In this document: positions 1 to 7,734 of the stretch, one piece after another
Position numbering within the stretch: position 1 is the first letter of the stretch
Layout of the letters: each line of letters begins with the position of its first letter
Assembly (NCBI GenBank): GCA_017381395.1
Contig: JAFOCH010000124.1
Coordinates: 1 to 22,380, forward strand
Length of the DNA stretch: 22,380 nucleotides
Source of the DNA: Clostridia bacterium
GTDB taxonomy: Bacteria; Bacillota; Clostridia; Oscillospirales; Acutalibacteraceae
Direction of reading: 5' to 3'
Position numbers and translations under genes: made by a program
Notes under the pieces: generated by a model
Databases searched by the model: none
What the model saw: the letters and a program-made list of their open reading frames with translations, nothing else
Told to the model about the DNA's origin: nothing

Positions 1-2439
1 CAAAGGTGTCTTTCCCTCGTCGGTGAGCATAAGCGCTTCAAGGTCGATTCCGCCCGTTTTACTAAATCTTTCGCACGAACGGCAATTCATCAGGAAGCGA
101 AGCATAGTCTTTGCACTGCGCTGCAATTCACCTAGGGTAAGTGTGCCGTCCTCAAGCGATTCGTGGAGATTATCGGGTGCCGTCTGGGCATCGCCGGTAA
201 CCATATAAATATCATTCTGGGCACGAAGCATCGCACAGATATTTTCCTTTGACTGAAGACCGCCATCGTGATTCATCATTGCCCACCAGTCGGTCATAAC
301 AAAGCCCTTGTAACCCCACTCGTTGCGAAGGAGCTGGGTGTTAAGGTCAAAGTTACTTGCCGACCAGATGCCGTTCATGGGGTTATACGACGTCATGATA
401 GAAAGCACGTTGCTTTCCTTTACTGCAATTTCGAATGCCTTTGCGTAAATTTCGCGTACGGCACGTTCAGAAACGATTGAGTTAGAGGAATGACGGCAGG
501 TTTCCTGACTGTTTGCGATAAAGTGCTTTATTACAGCGGTGTTGCCGGTCCTTTCAATTCCTCGGCAGATTGCGGCTGCCATCTTACCCGTGAGGAGCGG
601 ATCCTCGGAAAAATATTCAAAATTGCGTCCGTTTAAGGGGTGACGGTGAATATTTATTCCCGGGCCGAGGAGACAGTCAACCTCATTTGCTTGAAGCTCA
701 ATGCCTTCGTAAATAAACATTTCTTCCACAAAGTCGGTATCGAATGAGCAGGCAAGCAGAGTGCCGTTAGGCATAGCCGATGCCTTTGCTCCGCTGTCGA
801 GACGGAGTCCGCTCGGGCCATCGGTGCCGCAGGCAATCGGGATTCCAAACGCTTGAAGCTCGGGGGTAAGTCCGCCAAACGCACAACCCGTTCCGGGAGT
901 AACCTTCGGGCTCGACATTCCTTCGCCGTAAACGAGAACCTTTAAATCATTATTGGTGAGCTGAGCAACAAACTCATCAAGGGTGCATTTGCCCGTTTTT
1001 ACATCCATAAGCTTAAAGCCCTTGTCACCGGTGTATTCAACAGCAGTCGGTCTAGCCGCAACCATTCTTTCTTCGAGATCATAGTCGCGGGTAGGAACCG
1101 CCTCGTATGCCATTTCGTAGCCGCCGAGTGAGTTTGCTGTCGGCTTCATACGATCGAATTTAAACGTCGGCATCAGCGCGGGTTTGCAAACCTCGGTCAC
1201 TGTTATAGCGTCGACATGGTAGGAATAGACGTATTCAGCATCGCGTACCGATGTGCCGATATAAAGCTTGTATTCGCCTTCCTCGAGGACGTATGATGCT
1301 CTGAATCCTGTAACGCCACTGTCGTCGTATGATGCCATTTTGTCCGCTGTGAAGGAAATTGTAAGCTGTTCACTTTCGTTCGGAGCAAGTTCCTTTGTTT
1401 TCTTAAACTCTACAAGCTGACGAAGGGGCTTTCCGAGCTTACCCTGGGGAGCTTCATAATAAATCTGGACTACTTCTTTGCCATTAAATGCGCCTGTGTT
1501 AGTGACGGTGACCTTGACGGTAATTTCACCATTTTCGGCGGTGATTTCATCGGTTTTAACGTCAAAGGTGGTGTATGAAAGACCGAAGCCAAAGGGATAT
1601 TTAACCATATCCTTTGCCACCGTTTCGAAATAGCGGTAGCCAACGTAAATATCCTCTACGTACTTATTTTCAACCCTGTCGCCGAAATTGGCGGTCGAGG
1701 GATACTGATTGATATTATGTACAATAGTGTCGGCAAGCTTACCCGACGGGGTTGCATTACCACAGAGAATGTCAGCAGCAGCGTTTCCGCCCTCCATACC
1801 GCCCTGCCAAACGTAAATAAGGCCGTCGATATTATTTTCGTCCACAAAGTTTACGTCGATTACGTTTCCGACATTGAGAAGCGCAACAACCTTATCAAAT
1901 GCTGCTGAAACCTTCTTTACCATATCGAGCTCGATATCGGTGAGGAAGTAGCTTCCTTCGCCTGCAAAATTGTCGTGGTCCTCGCCTGCTGTACGTCCGA
2001 TGATGATGAGTGCGACGTCGGAATTAGCCGCTGCATCGGCTACGACCTGGTCGTCAAGAGGCATTTCCTTCTGGCACCAGGGCTCCTGAGCCCAACCTGC
2101 ACCCTTGTCAAAGGGATTTTCCTCCACCCAAGCGGCATAAATTGATGCCAACTCTTCGTTTACCGATACCTGATCATTATTTCTCAGTCCGTCGATAATA
2201 TTGGTCACGTAGGGCGAATTTACCATACCGCCTGAACCTGTACCACTCTTATAATAATTAAACTGAATACGTCCGAAAACAGAGATTTTTTGACCCTTTT
2301 TAAAGGGCAAAACACCATTCTCGTTCTTTAATAAAACAGAGCCCTCTGCCGCAATTTTACGCGAAAAGGTTGCCAACTCGGTAATGGGCTGGGGCTTTAA
2401 ATTATTCAAATCATATCCGCCAATAATATTCTCTGACAT
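1..2439 (-). CDS. GH3 family glycosidase (beta-glucosidase-like), swapped domain order, 3' end outside window
   Basis: A glycoside hydrolase family 3 enzyme that would release terminal beta-linked sugars (glucose or xylose) from oligosaccharides. The 813 visible residues are open to the window edge, so the C-terminus is missing. The domain order is inverted: the GH3 C-terminal type alpha/beta domain comes first (about residues 20-290, with GED at 152-154, where Glu153 is the likely acid/base), then a fibronectin-III-like segment (about 330-420), then the TIM-barrel domain. The barrel has the substrate-binding KHF motif (Lys638-His639) and the nucleophile motif MTDWW with Asp717. This order is known for beta-glucosidases of Ruminococcus albus and Butyrivibrio. 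No signal peptide is visible, so it is probably cytoplasmic and acts on imported oligosaccharides. The ATG at 2439 follows an AGGTGG site 8 bases upstream. Family is certain; substrate is not. Confidence 0.93.
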   Translation of the reverse strand, partial: MSENIIGGYDLNNLKPQPITELATFSRKIAAEGSVLLKNENGVLPFKKGQKISVFGRIQFNYYKSGTGSGGMVNSPYVTNIIDGLRNNDQVSVNEELASIYAAWVEENPFDKGAGWAQEPWCQKEMPLDDQVVADAAANSDVALIIIGRTAGEDHDNFAGEGSYFLTDIELDMVKKVSAAFDKVVALLNVGNVIDVNFVDENNIDGLIYVWQGGMEGGNAAADILCGNATPSGKLADTIVHNINQYPSTANFGDRVENKYVEDIYVGYRYFETVAKDMVKYPFGFGLSYTTFDVKTDEITAENGEITVKVTVTNTGAFNGKEVVQIYYEAPQGKLGKPLRQLVEFKKTKELAPNESEQLTISFTADKMASYDDSGVTGFRASYVLEEGEYKLYIGTSVRDAEYVYSYHVDAITVTEVCKPALMPTFKFDRMKPTANSLGGYEMAYEAVPTRDYDLEERMVAARPTAVEYTGDKGFKLMDVKTGKCTLDEFVAQLTNNDLKVLVYGEGMSSPKVTPGTGCAFGGLTPELQAFGIPIACGTDGPSGLRLDSGAKASAMPNGTLLACSFDTDFVEEMFIYEGIELQANEVDCLLGPGINIHRHPLNGRNFEYFSEDPLLTGKMAAAICRGIERTGNTAVIKHFIANSQETCRHSSNSIVSERAVREIYAKAFEIAVKESNVLSIMTSYNPMNGIWSASNFDLNTQLLRNEWGYKGFVMTDWWAMMNHDGGLQSKENICAMLRAQNDIYMVTGDAQTAPDNLHESLEDGTLTLGELQRSAKTMLRFLMNCRSCERFSKTGGIDLEALMLTDEGKTPL

Positions 2440-2558
2440 ACAATATACCACCTAAATACAAAGTTAATGTTATCATACCAAAAATTTATTTATATTTCAA
2501 CAATTTTAAGTAGAATATATATCAATTTATCACATTATAATTATTTGAGGTGATAATT
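2440..2558. promoter_or_regulatory. Divergent intergenic region between the GH3 and DUF368 genes
   Basis: A 119-base AT-rich spacer that must hold promoters for both directions. The minus-strand promoter is clear (2472-2500). For the plus strand the best element is a consensus TATAAT at 2536-2541, but no good -35 hexamer lies 16-18 bases upstream, and its start point would leave only about ten untranslated bases. A weaker TAGAAT at 2511-2516 is an alternative. No sugar-responsive operator with clear symmetry was recognised. Confidence 0.4.
2472..2500 (-). promoter_or_regulatory. Sigma-A-type promoter for the GH3 gene
   Basis: Read on the minus strand, TTGAAA (2495-2500) and TATGAT (2472-2477) are separated by exactly 17 bases. 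Transcription would start near 2465, about 25 bases before the GH3 start codon and just upstream of its AGGTGG ribosome-binding site (2448-2453). Seen in sequence; promoter activity is inferred. Confidence 0.65.
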
Positions 2559-3365
2559 TTGGCTGGTATGAATTTATTTGCTATGGGCTTTTTAGTCGGG
2601 GTTGGCTCAGCGGCACCTGGAGTAAGCGGCGGCTCAATGGCAATCGGCTTTGGCATATATGAAAGAATGGTCGGAATTTTGACCGATTTTCGCAAAAAGA
2701 TTAAGAGTGAACTTGGATTTTTAGTGCCGCTTTCAATGGGCATAGTTGCGGGGATAGGCGTTTTTTTACTCGGGTTAAGCTTTCTGTTCGACAAGTACGA
2801 ATTTTTTATGCGATTTTTATTCGCGGGGGTTATGCTTGGCACCTTTCCATCGGTTTATTCGGCATCCGTAGCGCAAGGGTACAAGGGGCATTATCCGCTT
2901 GTTTTTATTGCCTCAATGTTGATTTCACTGTTTGGTTATAGGGCAATTGGCGGCAGCTTTGGTAGTGAAATTACACCGCTTATTGCGGCAGTATGCGGAA
3001 TTATAATCGGCGTCGGGACGATCATTCCGGGGGTCAGCTCGTCGGCCGTGCTTATGGCGCTCGGCTTATACAAACCGCTCATTTCCGCTATGGCTAAATT
3101 TGAAATACTCGTGATAGTCCCCGTCATAGTTGGCTTTGTGATAGCCGTCGCTTCGCTTTTGAGGGTGGTAAAATGGATGTTTGAGATGTGCCACGGAGAA
3201 ATTTCGTTTGTACTTTTCGGGTTGCTCGGAAGCTCGGTCGCGGCAATAGTGCCGAGAATAGAAAAAATAGACCTTCCGCTTTTGATAGCCGCAACGCTGT
3301 TTATTTCAGGCGCAACGGCGTCCTATCTTTTTGGCAAAAGGATGGCACAAAAATCCCGTGATTGA
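2559..3365 (+). CDS. DUF368 polytopic membrane protein, undecaprenyl-phosphate translocase family (PopT-like)
   Basis: A 268-residue integral membrane protein of the DUF368 family. Members have been shown to return undecaprenyl phosphate from the outer to the inner leaflet of the cytoplasmic membrane (named PopT in staphylococci), recycling the lipid carrier used for peptidoglycan, teichoic acid and capsule synthesis. The sequence shows about eight hydrophobic segments and two matching motifs, APGVSGG and IPGVSSS, with PGVS at 20-23 and 157-160, the internal repeat typical of the family. The start is set by GAGGTG at 2547-2552: TTG at 2559 is 6 bases from it, whereas GTG at 2550 lies inside the site and ATG at 2568 is too far. 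It is divergent from the GH3 gene and 48 bases before tcdA. Its position next to a Wzx/Wzy operon fits its role. Family confident; exact start less so. Confidence 0.9.
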   Translation: MAGMNLFAMGFLVGVGSAAPGVSGGSMAIGFGIYERMVGILTDFRKKIKSELGFLVPLSMGIVAGIGVFLLGLSFLFDKYEFFMRFLFAGVMLGTFPSVYSASVAQGYKGHYPLVFIASMLISLFGYRAIGGSFGSEITPLIAAVCGIIIGVGTIIPGVSSSAVLMALGLYKPLISAMAKFEILVIVPVIVGFVIAVASLLRVVKWMFEMCHGEISFVLFGLLGSSVAAIVPRIEKIDLPLLIAATLFISGATASYLFGKRMAQKSRD

Positions 3366-3390
3366 CAGGGCAAATGCGGTGGTGTAAAAT
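3362..3390 (+). promoter_or_regulatory. Near-consensus sigma-A promoter of tcdA, overlapping the DUF368 stop codon
   Basis: TTGACA (3362-3367) and TAAAAT (3385-3390) are spaced by 17 bases. The TGA stop of the upstream DUF368 gene (3363-3365) lies inside the -35 hexamer. The start point would be near 3397, a few bases before the GGCGGTG ribosome-binding site of tcdA, giving a very short leader. tcdA can therefore be transcribed independently of the DUF368 gene. Confidence 0.7.
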
Positions 3391-3413
3391 GAACAGTAAA
3401 GGCGGTGAAAATT

Positions 3414-4124
3414 ATGGCTGACGAAAAATTTATCAGAACCGAAATGCTGATTGGAAAAGAAAATGTAGACCTACTAAAAGGCAGTCACGTTGCCGTTTTT
3501 GGCATTGGTGGAGTCGGCTCATACACTACCGAGGCATTGGCTCGTGCAGGGGTGGGTCAGCTTACCCTTATCGACGCCGACACGGTAAACGAAAGCAACA
3601 TAAACCGCCAGCTTATCGCAACTATAAACACGATTGGTCGTAAAAAGGTTGAGGTAGCAAAGGAACACATTCACGAAATAAACCCCGACGCAAAGATTAA
3701 TATTTATCCTATATTTTTTGATGAAGGAACAATGGACCAAATTGATTTTTCAAGCGTTGATTACATCGTCGATGCCATTGATAGCGTAAAATCGAAGGTT
3801 GCACTCATCACCCTTGCCAAAGAAAAGGGCATCCCGATTATCAGCTCGATGGGTACGGGAAACAAGCTTGACCCGACGCGATTTGAGGTGGCCGACATTT
3901 CAAAAACGAGCGTATGTCCCCTTGCCCGAGTTACGCGAAAGCAACTTGGACTGCGCGGCATAAAGCATCTCAAAACAGTTTATTCAAAGGAAGATGCTAT
4001 TACTCCATTAGCACTTAGTGAGGGAGATAATTCACGGCCGATTCCTGCGAGCATTTCATTTGTACCGAGCGTCGCAGGACTGATTATCGCAGGCGAGGTT
4101 ATAAAGGATATTTGCGGTATTTAA
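3414..4124 (+). CDS. tcdA: tRNA threonylcarbamoyladenosine dehydratase TcdA (ThiF/MoeB/HesA E1-like family)
   Basis: A 236-residue ATP-dependent enzyme of the E1-like superfamily. TcdA converts N6-threonylcarbamoyladenosine at position 37 of ANN-decoding tRNAs to the cyclic form ct6A in the cytoplasm. Seen here: the nucleotide-binding glycine loop GIGGVG (30-35), the acidic end of the second strand DAD (54-56), the adenylation motif SNINRQ (61-66) and a conserved Cys168 in the TSVCPLARVTRKQ segment characteristic of TcdA rather than ThiF or MoeB. Length is normal for the Gram-positive version. The ATG at 3414 is preferred over GTG at 3405 because GGCGGTG (3401-3407) sits 6 bases before it. 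It is served by its own promoter and ends at the two-way terminator. Confidence 0.9.
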   Translation: MADEKFIRTEMLIGKENVDLLKGSHVAVFGIGGVGSYTTEALARAGVGQLTLIDADTVNESNINRQLIATINTIGRKKVEVAKEHIHEINPDAKINIYPIFFDEGTMDQIDFSSVDYIVDAIDSVKSKVALITLAKEKGIPIISSMGTGNKLDPTRFEVADISKTSVCPLARVTRKQLGLRGIKHLKTVYSKEDAITPLALSEGDNSRPIPASISFVPSVAGLIIAGEVIKDICGI

Positions 4125-4133
4125 CCGAACAAT

Positions 4134-4175
4134 ACAAAAAAACAGATGACGAAAATTCGTCATCTCTTTTTTTGT
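4134..4175. terminator. Bidirectional intrinsic terminator between tcdA and the polysaccharide operon
   Basis: Two 20-base arms (4134-4153 and 4156-4175) are inverted repeats with a single mismatch. The core AGATGACGAA/TTCGTCATCT stem is flanked by seven A (4136-4142) and seven T (4167-4173), so the RNA has a stem followed by a U run on either strand. It begins 9 bases after the tcdA stop and ends 3 bases before the capG stop, closing both convergent units. Confidence 0.92.
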
Positions 4176-4178
4176 ATT

Positions 4179-5351
4179 TTATTTGCGCCAAACCATTTTG
4201 TCCACAACGCCGGTATACGACTGAATGAGCTTAACTACCTTTGTCGAAACATTTTCGTCAATGTAATCGGGTACGGGGATTCCGTAGTCACCGTTTTCGT
4301 TAGCGGTGACAGCCGTATCGACCGCCTGCAAAAGTGACTTTGTATCAATTCCCGCTAACACAAAGCAGGCCTTGTCCAATGCTTCGGGACGCTCGGTCGA
4401 CGTTCTGATGCAAACGGCGGGGAACGGCTTTCCAATGCTTGTGAAGAAGGAGCTTTCCTCAGGGAGAGTGCCGCTGTCGCTGACGACGGCAAAGGCATTC
4501 ATCTGCAAACAATTATAATCGTGGAAACCGAGGGGCTGATTCTGAATAACGCGTTTATCAAGCTGGAATCCGCTGGCTTCAAGGCGCTTTTTGGAGCGCG
4601 GATGGCAGGAATAAAGTATCGGCATATCGTACTTTTCCGCCATTTTGTTAATAGCGGTGAAAAGGGAAATAAAATTCTTTTCGGTGTCGATATTTTCCTC
4701 TCGGTGAGCGGAAAGGAGAATGTACTTCCCTTTTTCGAGTCCGAGTCGCTCATGAACGTCGGATGCTTCGATTTCGGCAAGGTTATTGTGCAGAACCTCG
4801 GCCATCGGTGAGCCGGTCACATACACCCTTTCCTTCGGCAAACCGCATTCGTGAAGATACTTTCGCGCGTGTTCGCTGTATGCCAAATTCACATCGGAAA
4901 TAATGTCAACTATGCGGCGGTTTGTTTCCTCGGGCAGACACTCGTCCTTGCAACGATTACCCGCTTCCATATGGAAAATGGGAATGTGCAGTCTCTTTGC
5001 TCCAATGACGCTGAGGCAGGAATTAGTATCACCGAGAACCAAAACGGCATCCGGCTTTATTTCCGCCATAAGCTGATACGATTTTGCGATAATGTTACCC
5101 ATCGTTTCGCCAAGGTCGTTTCCAACAGCATCGAGATAAACGTCGGGCTCGTCAATCTTCAAATCCTTGAAAAAGATTCCGTTGAGGTTGTAATCGTAAT
5201 TCTGACCCGTATGGGCAAGAATGGTATCGAAATAAACCCTTGCTTTATTGATAACGGCGGCAAGACGGATGATTTCGGGGCGTGTGCCTACGATAATGAG
5301 AAGCTTTAATTTTCCGTTGTCCTTAAATTTTGCATCAATTTTTGTATTCAT
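4179..5351 (-). CDS. capG: UDP-GlcNAc 2-epimerase family enzyme CapG, last step of UDP-L-FucNAc synthesis
   Basis: A 390-residue cytoplasmic sugar-nucleotide 2-epimerase of the WecB/MnaA fold. In this gene context it should be the CapG/FnlC type, which epimerises C2 of UDP-N-acetyl-L-pneumosamine to give UDP-N-acetyl-L-fucosamine. Visible family motifs are GTRPE (22-26), a GDTNS turn, HMEAGNR with the following acidic PEETNRR segment, SCHPRSKKR and SDSGTLPEES, which line the UDP-sugar cleft. The ATG overlaps the capF stop by one base (TAATG), so the two are translationally coupled. It is the last gene of the operon, directly before the terminator. A plain WecB (UDP-ManNAc formation) is the alternative, but the capE-capF-capG set argues strongly for the L-FucNAc role. 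Confidence 0.9.
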   Translation of the reverse strand: MNTKIDAKFKDNGKLKLLIIVGTRPEIIRLAAVINKARVYFDTILAHTGQNYDYNLNGIFFKDLKIDEPDVYLDAVGNDLGETMGNIIAKSYQLMAEIKPDAVLVLGDTNSCLSVIGAKRLHIPIFHMEAGNRCKDECLPEETNRRIVDIISDVNLAYSEHARKYLHECGLPKERVYVTGSPMAEVLHNNLAEIEASDVHERLGLEKGKYILLSAHREENIDTEKNFISLFTAINKMAEKYDMPILYSCHPRSKKRLEASGFQLDKRVIQNQPLGFHDYNCLQMNAFAVVSDSGTLPEESSFFTSIGKPFPAVCIRTSTERPEALDKACFVLAGIDTKSLLQAVDTAVTANENGDYGIPVPDYIDENVSTKVVKLIQSYTGVVDKMVWRK

Positions 5352-6550
5352 TATTCAACCACCTCAAAAAATGTATCCGGTCGTGTACTGTCAAACTGTT
5401 CATTCGCCCACATGACCGTAACCAAGTCGTCGGTTTCCGAAAGATTGATTATGTTATGCGTATATCCGGGGAGCATATGAACCGCCTCGATTTTTTCACC
5501 CGAGACCTCGAAATTCAGCACCTCGTCGGTTCCAACCTTTCGCTGCTGAATGAGTCCCTTGCCCGAAACGACAATGAAAAACTCCCATTTGGTATTGTGC
5601 CAGTGCTGTCCCTTTGTGATGGACGGCTTTGAAATATTGACGCTGATTTGTCCGCAGTTAAGCGTTTTTATCAGCTCGGTGAAGGAGCCGCGCTCGTCAA
5701 CATTCATTTTAAGCGGAAAGCTGACCTTTTCCTTCGGCAGATATGAAAGATAGGTGGAATACAGCTTTTTTTTAAACGAGCCATTTGGTATTTCGGGGAT
5801 AATCAGGGTCGACGGTTGCTTCTTAAACTCGTCGAGAAGGTCTACAATTTGTCCCAGCGTGACCTTATGCGAGACGGGTACCATGCAGAATTCACCTTCG
5901 GCAGAGGGTACTGAGCTAATTCCGTCAAATTCACAATGATGCTCCCTGCCCTCTAAGCAATCGAGCATTTCGCAAACCAAATCGTCGATATATACCAGTT
6001 CGAGCGAAATGTCGCGGTCATTCACCATTATTGGCAAATCATTAGCAATATTGTGACAAAAGGTTGCAACGGCGCTATTATAATTCGGGCGGCACCACTT
6101 TCCAAAAAGGTTCGGGAAGCGGTAAACCAGCACCTTTGTTCCTGTTTGGTCGGCATATTCAAAAAACAGGTCCTCCCCTGCCTTTTTGCTTCTGCCGTAG
6201 TCGCTGTCATAGCGACCTATAAGTGTCGCCTGCACCGACGATGAAAGCATAATCGGGCATTTATTACCATACGATTTTAATTTATTCAAGAGCATCTCGG
6301 CAAAGCCGAAATTTCCCTTCATAAACTCGTCATTTGACTGAGGGCGGTTTACGCCGGCGAGATTGAATACGAAATCGGCATTTTGACACGCCAAATCAAG
6401 ATCGGCATCGGTCGAATCGATGTCGTAGCAACAAATTTCGTCAATTATTAAATTCGGTCTGGTCCTGTCCTTGCCATCCTTAATACATTTGAGCGCTTCG
6501 ACCAAATTACGTCCTACAAAGCCATTAGCGCCGGTAACCAATATTTTCAT
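5351..6550 (-). CDS. capF: CapF, NADPH-dependent UDP-sugar reductase with C-terminal cupin epimerase domain
   Basis: A 399-residue two-domain enzyme of the UDP-L-FucNAc pathway. Residues 1 to about 245 are an extended short-chain dehydrogenase with the GANGFVG loop (7-13) and YGRSK catalytic motif (Tyr118, Lys122). Residues about 283-399 are a cupin with metal ligands GQHWH (His316, His318), Glu323 and His365. In staphylococcal CapF the cupin performs C3 epimerisation of the CapE product and the reductase then reduces the 4-keto group with NADPH, giving UDP-N-acetyl-L-talosamine-type product for CapG. All catalytic and metal residues expected are present. GAGGAG lies in the last codons of the preceding gene, 6 bases before the ATG, with only two bases between stop and start. 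At 399 residues it is about 30 longer than the staphylococcal enzyme, mostly through insertions. Confidence 0.92.
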   Translation of the reverse strand: MKILVTGANGFVGRNLVEALKCIKDGKDRTRPNLIIDEICCYDIDSTDADLDLACQNADFVFNLAGVNRPQSNDEFMKGNFGFAEMLLNKLKSYGNKCPIMLSSSVQATLIGRYDSDYGRSKKAGEDLFFEYADQTGTKVLVYRFPNLFGKWCRPNYNSAVATFCHNIANDLPIMVNDRDISLELVYIDDLVCEMLDCLEGREHHCEFDGISSVPSAEGEFCMVPVSHKVTLGQIVDLLDEFKKQPSTLIIPEIPNGSFKKKLYSTYLSYLPKEKVSFPLKMNVDERGSFTELIKTLNCGQISVNISKPSITKGQHWHNTKWEFFIVVSGKGLIQQRKVGTDEVLNFEVSGEKIEAVHMLPGYTHNIINLSETDDLVTVMWANEQFDSTRPDTFFEVVE

Positions 6551-6552
6551 AA

Positions 6553-7734
6553 TTACTCCTCAAAATTAAAATCGAGTCCTACGTAATTTAAGCCCTGCTG
6601 ATAATTTTCTATCTTATCCACAGACAATGCGCGGATTTCATCAGTTCTTTTCTTTATATTCTTTCGTCTGAATAGCAGGATTTCCACCCAATTCACAACC
6701 CAGAATACCGGTAGCAAAATCGGAACTTTTTTGAGCGCAGAATATCTTTCTGTCATCGTTTTGTACGGTGGGCAGGCAATTTTTATTACCTTTTTGAGCC
6801 AAGCACCTCTAACCGTTTTTCCCTTTGACATCTTCACCGCGTCGGAAAGTCGACTTGCTTCACTGGTACCATAAGCTCCGCCGCTGAATATATTTTTGAG
6901 TATAAATTCGGCCTTTTCGGTGAGTTCGCCGTCCTCGAAGCAGTATGTCAGTGCATCGCGAATATTCAAATAGAAATCGTAAAGACATAACTTTTGCATT
7001 TCGGATTTCATATAATCGTCATTCAAATTCGGCCTTTTATTCAAATAAACCCAAAGGTCGCACAAATGACGGAAGCCAATTCCCGAGTCGCGATAATGCT
7101 TTGCAAAATGTGTAAAAATAAAAATAAACTCGTCCTCGGAATTATATGTATATCGGGATTTAGTCGAATCGCACTTTATCGCCTTTTCCCATCCATCGCC
7201 AAAATAAGCATAGTAATCCTTGTTATACGATGGGATGGTACGCTTGTGTAGCTCGACAAACAAATCCCTGTGATTGTAAATCAGCTCGTGGTCACTTTCG
7301 GGTCCTTTTTCAAAGCCGAGCTCCGCCATGACCCTATCACATTCGTCAATTTGGTCGAGGCGGATAAGAATATCAGCATCACCCATCAAACGCATGTGCG
7401 CCTCGGGATACATTGATTTGAGAATAATTCCCTTTAACGGAAGATGGTCGATTCCATTATTTTCAAACGCGTCCAGTATTCTATTTATCTGGTGGAGCTG
7501 ACGGTCACTAACTATAATTGATTTGCAAACTCGGTCAAAAAGCGCCTTCATTTGCGGTGCATTTTTATCAGCGCCGAGATTTAACGCTCCTGCGTAAAGC
7601 ATACTGTACATTTGATGCAAAGTTGCCACTTTTAATATGAAGTCATAGGGAAATTCACGGTCATGCTCGTATTTTTCGCCCTTTAATGCGCTGCGGGTAA
7701 GCGCAATTATCAGTTCAATTTTTGAATTAAGCAC
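6553..7734 (-). CDS. NTP_transf_5 (uncharacterised nucleotidyltransferase-like) protein
   Basis: A 393-residue cytoplasmic protein matching the uncharacterised nucleotidyltransferase family NTP_transf_5, which recurs in polysaccharide clusters without an established reaction. Seen: a helical N-terminus, the HLPLKG segment (98-102) followed by MGDADILI, whose Asp119 and Asp121 form the DxD of the nucleotidyltransferase fold, and ELHKR (Glu161-His163), a probable third acidic site. The C-terminal half is mostly helical with a basic, hydrophobic stretch around 325-365. The start is GTG, placed immediately after the capE TAA stop with no gap; GGAAGG lies within the capE 3' end about 9 bases upstream. 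It splits capE from capF, normally adjacent. It might transfer a nucleotide or phosphate-linked group to a glycan, but this is a guess. Confidence 0.8.
   Translation of the reverse strand: MLNSKIELIIALTRSALKGEKYEHDREFPYDFILKVATLHQMYSMLYAGALNLGADKNAPQMKALFDRVCKSIIVSDRQLHQINRILDAFENNGIDHLPLKGIILKSMYPEAHMRLMGDADILIRLDQIDECDRVMAELGFEKGPESDHELIYNHRDLFVELHKRTIPSYNKDYYAYFGDGWEKAIKCDSTKSRYTYNSEDEFIFIFTHFAKHYRDSGIGFRHLCDLWVYLNKRPNLNDDYMKSEMQKLCLYDFYLNIRDALTYCFEDGELTEKAEFILKNIFSGGAYGTSEASRLSDAVKMSKGKTVRGAWLKKVIKIACPPYKTMTERYSALKKVPILLPVFWVVNWVEILLFRRKNIKKRTDEIRALSVDKIENYQQGLNYVGLDFNFEE

Noticed and set aside
3389..3421. Ten-codon reading frame overlapping the tcdA start, possible translational-coupling leader
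   Set aside because: Its start codon falls on the -10 box of the tcdA promoter, upstream of the predicted transcript start, so it would not be on the main tcdA mRNA.
4851..5309. 152-codon open frame on the plus strand opposite capG
   Set aside because: Shadow frame antisense to a gene with full family motifs; no ribosome-binding site and no recognisable domain.
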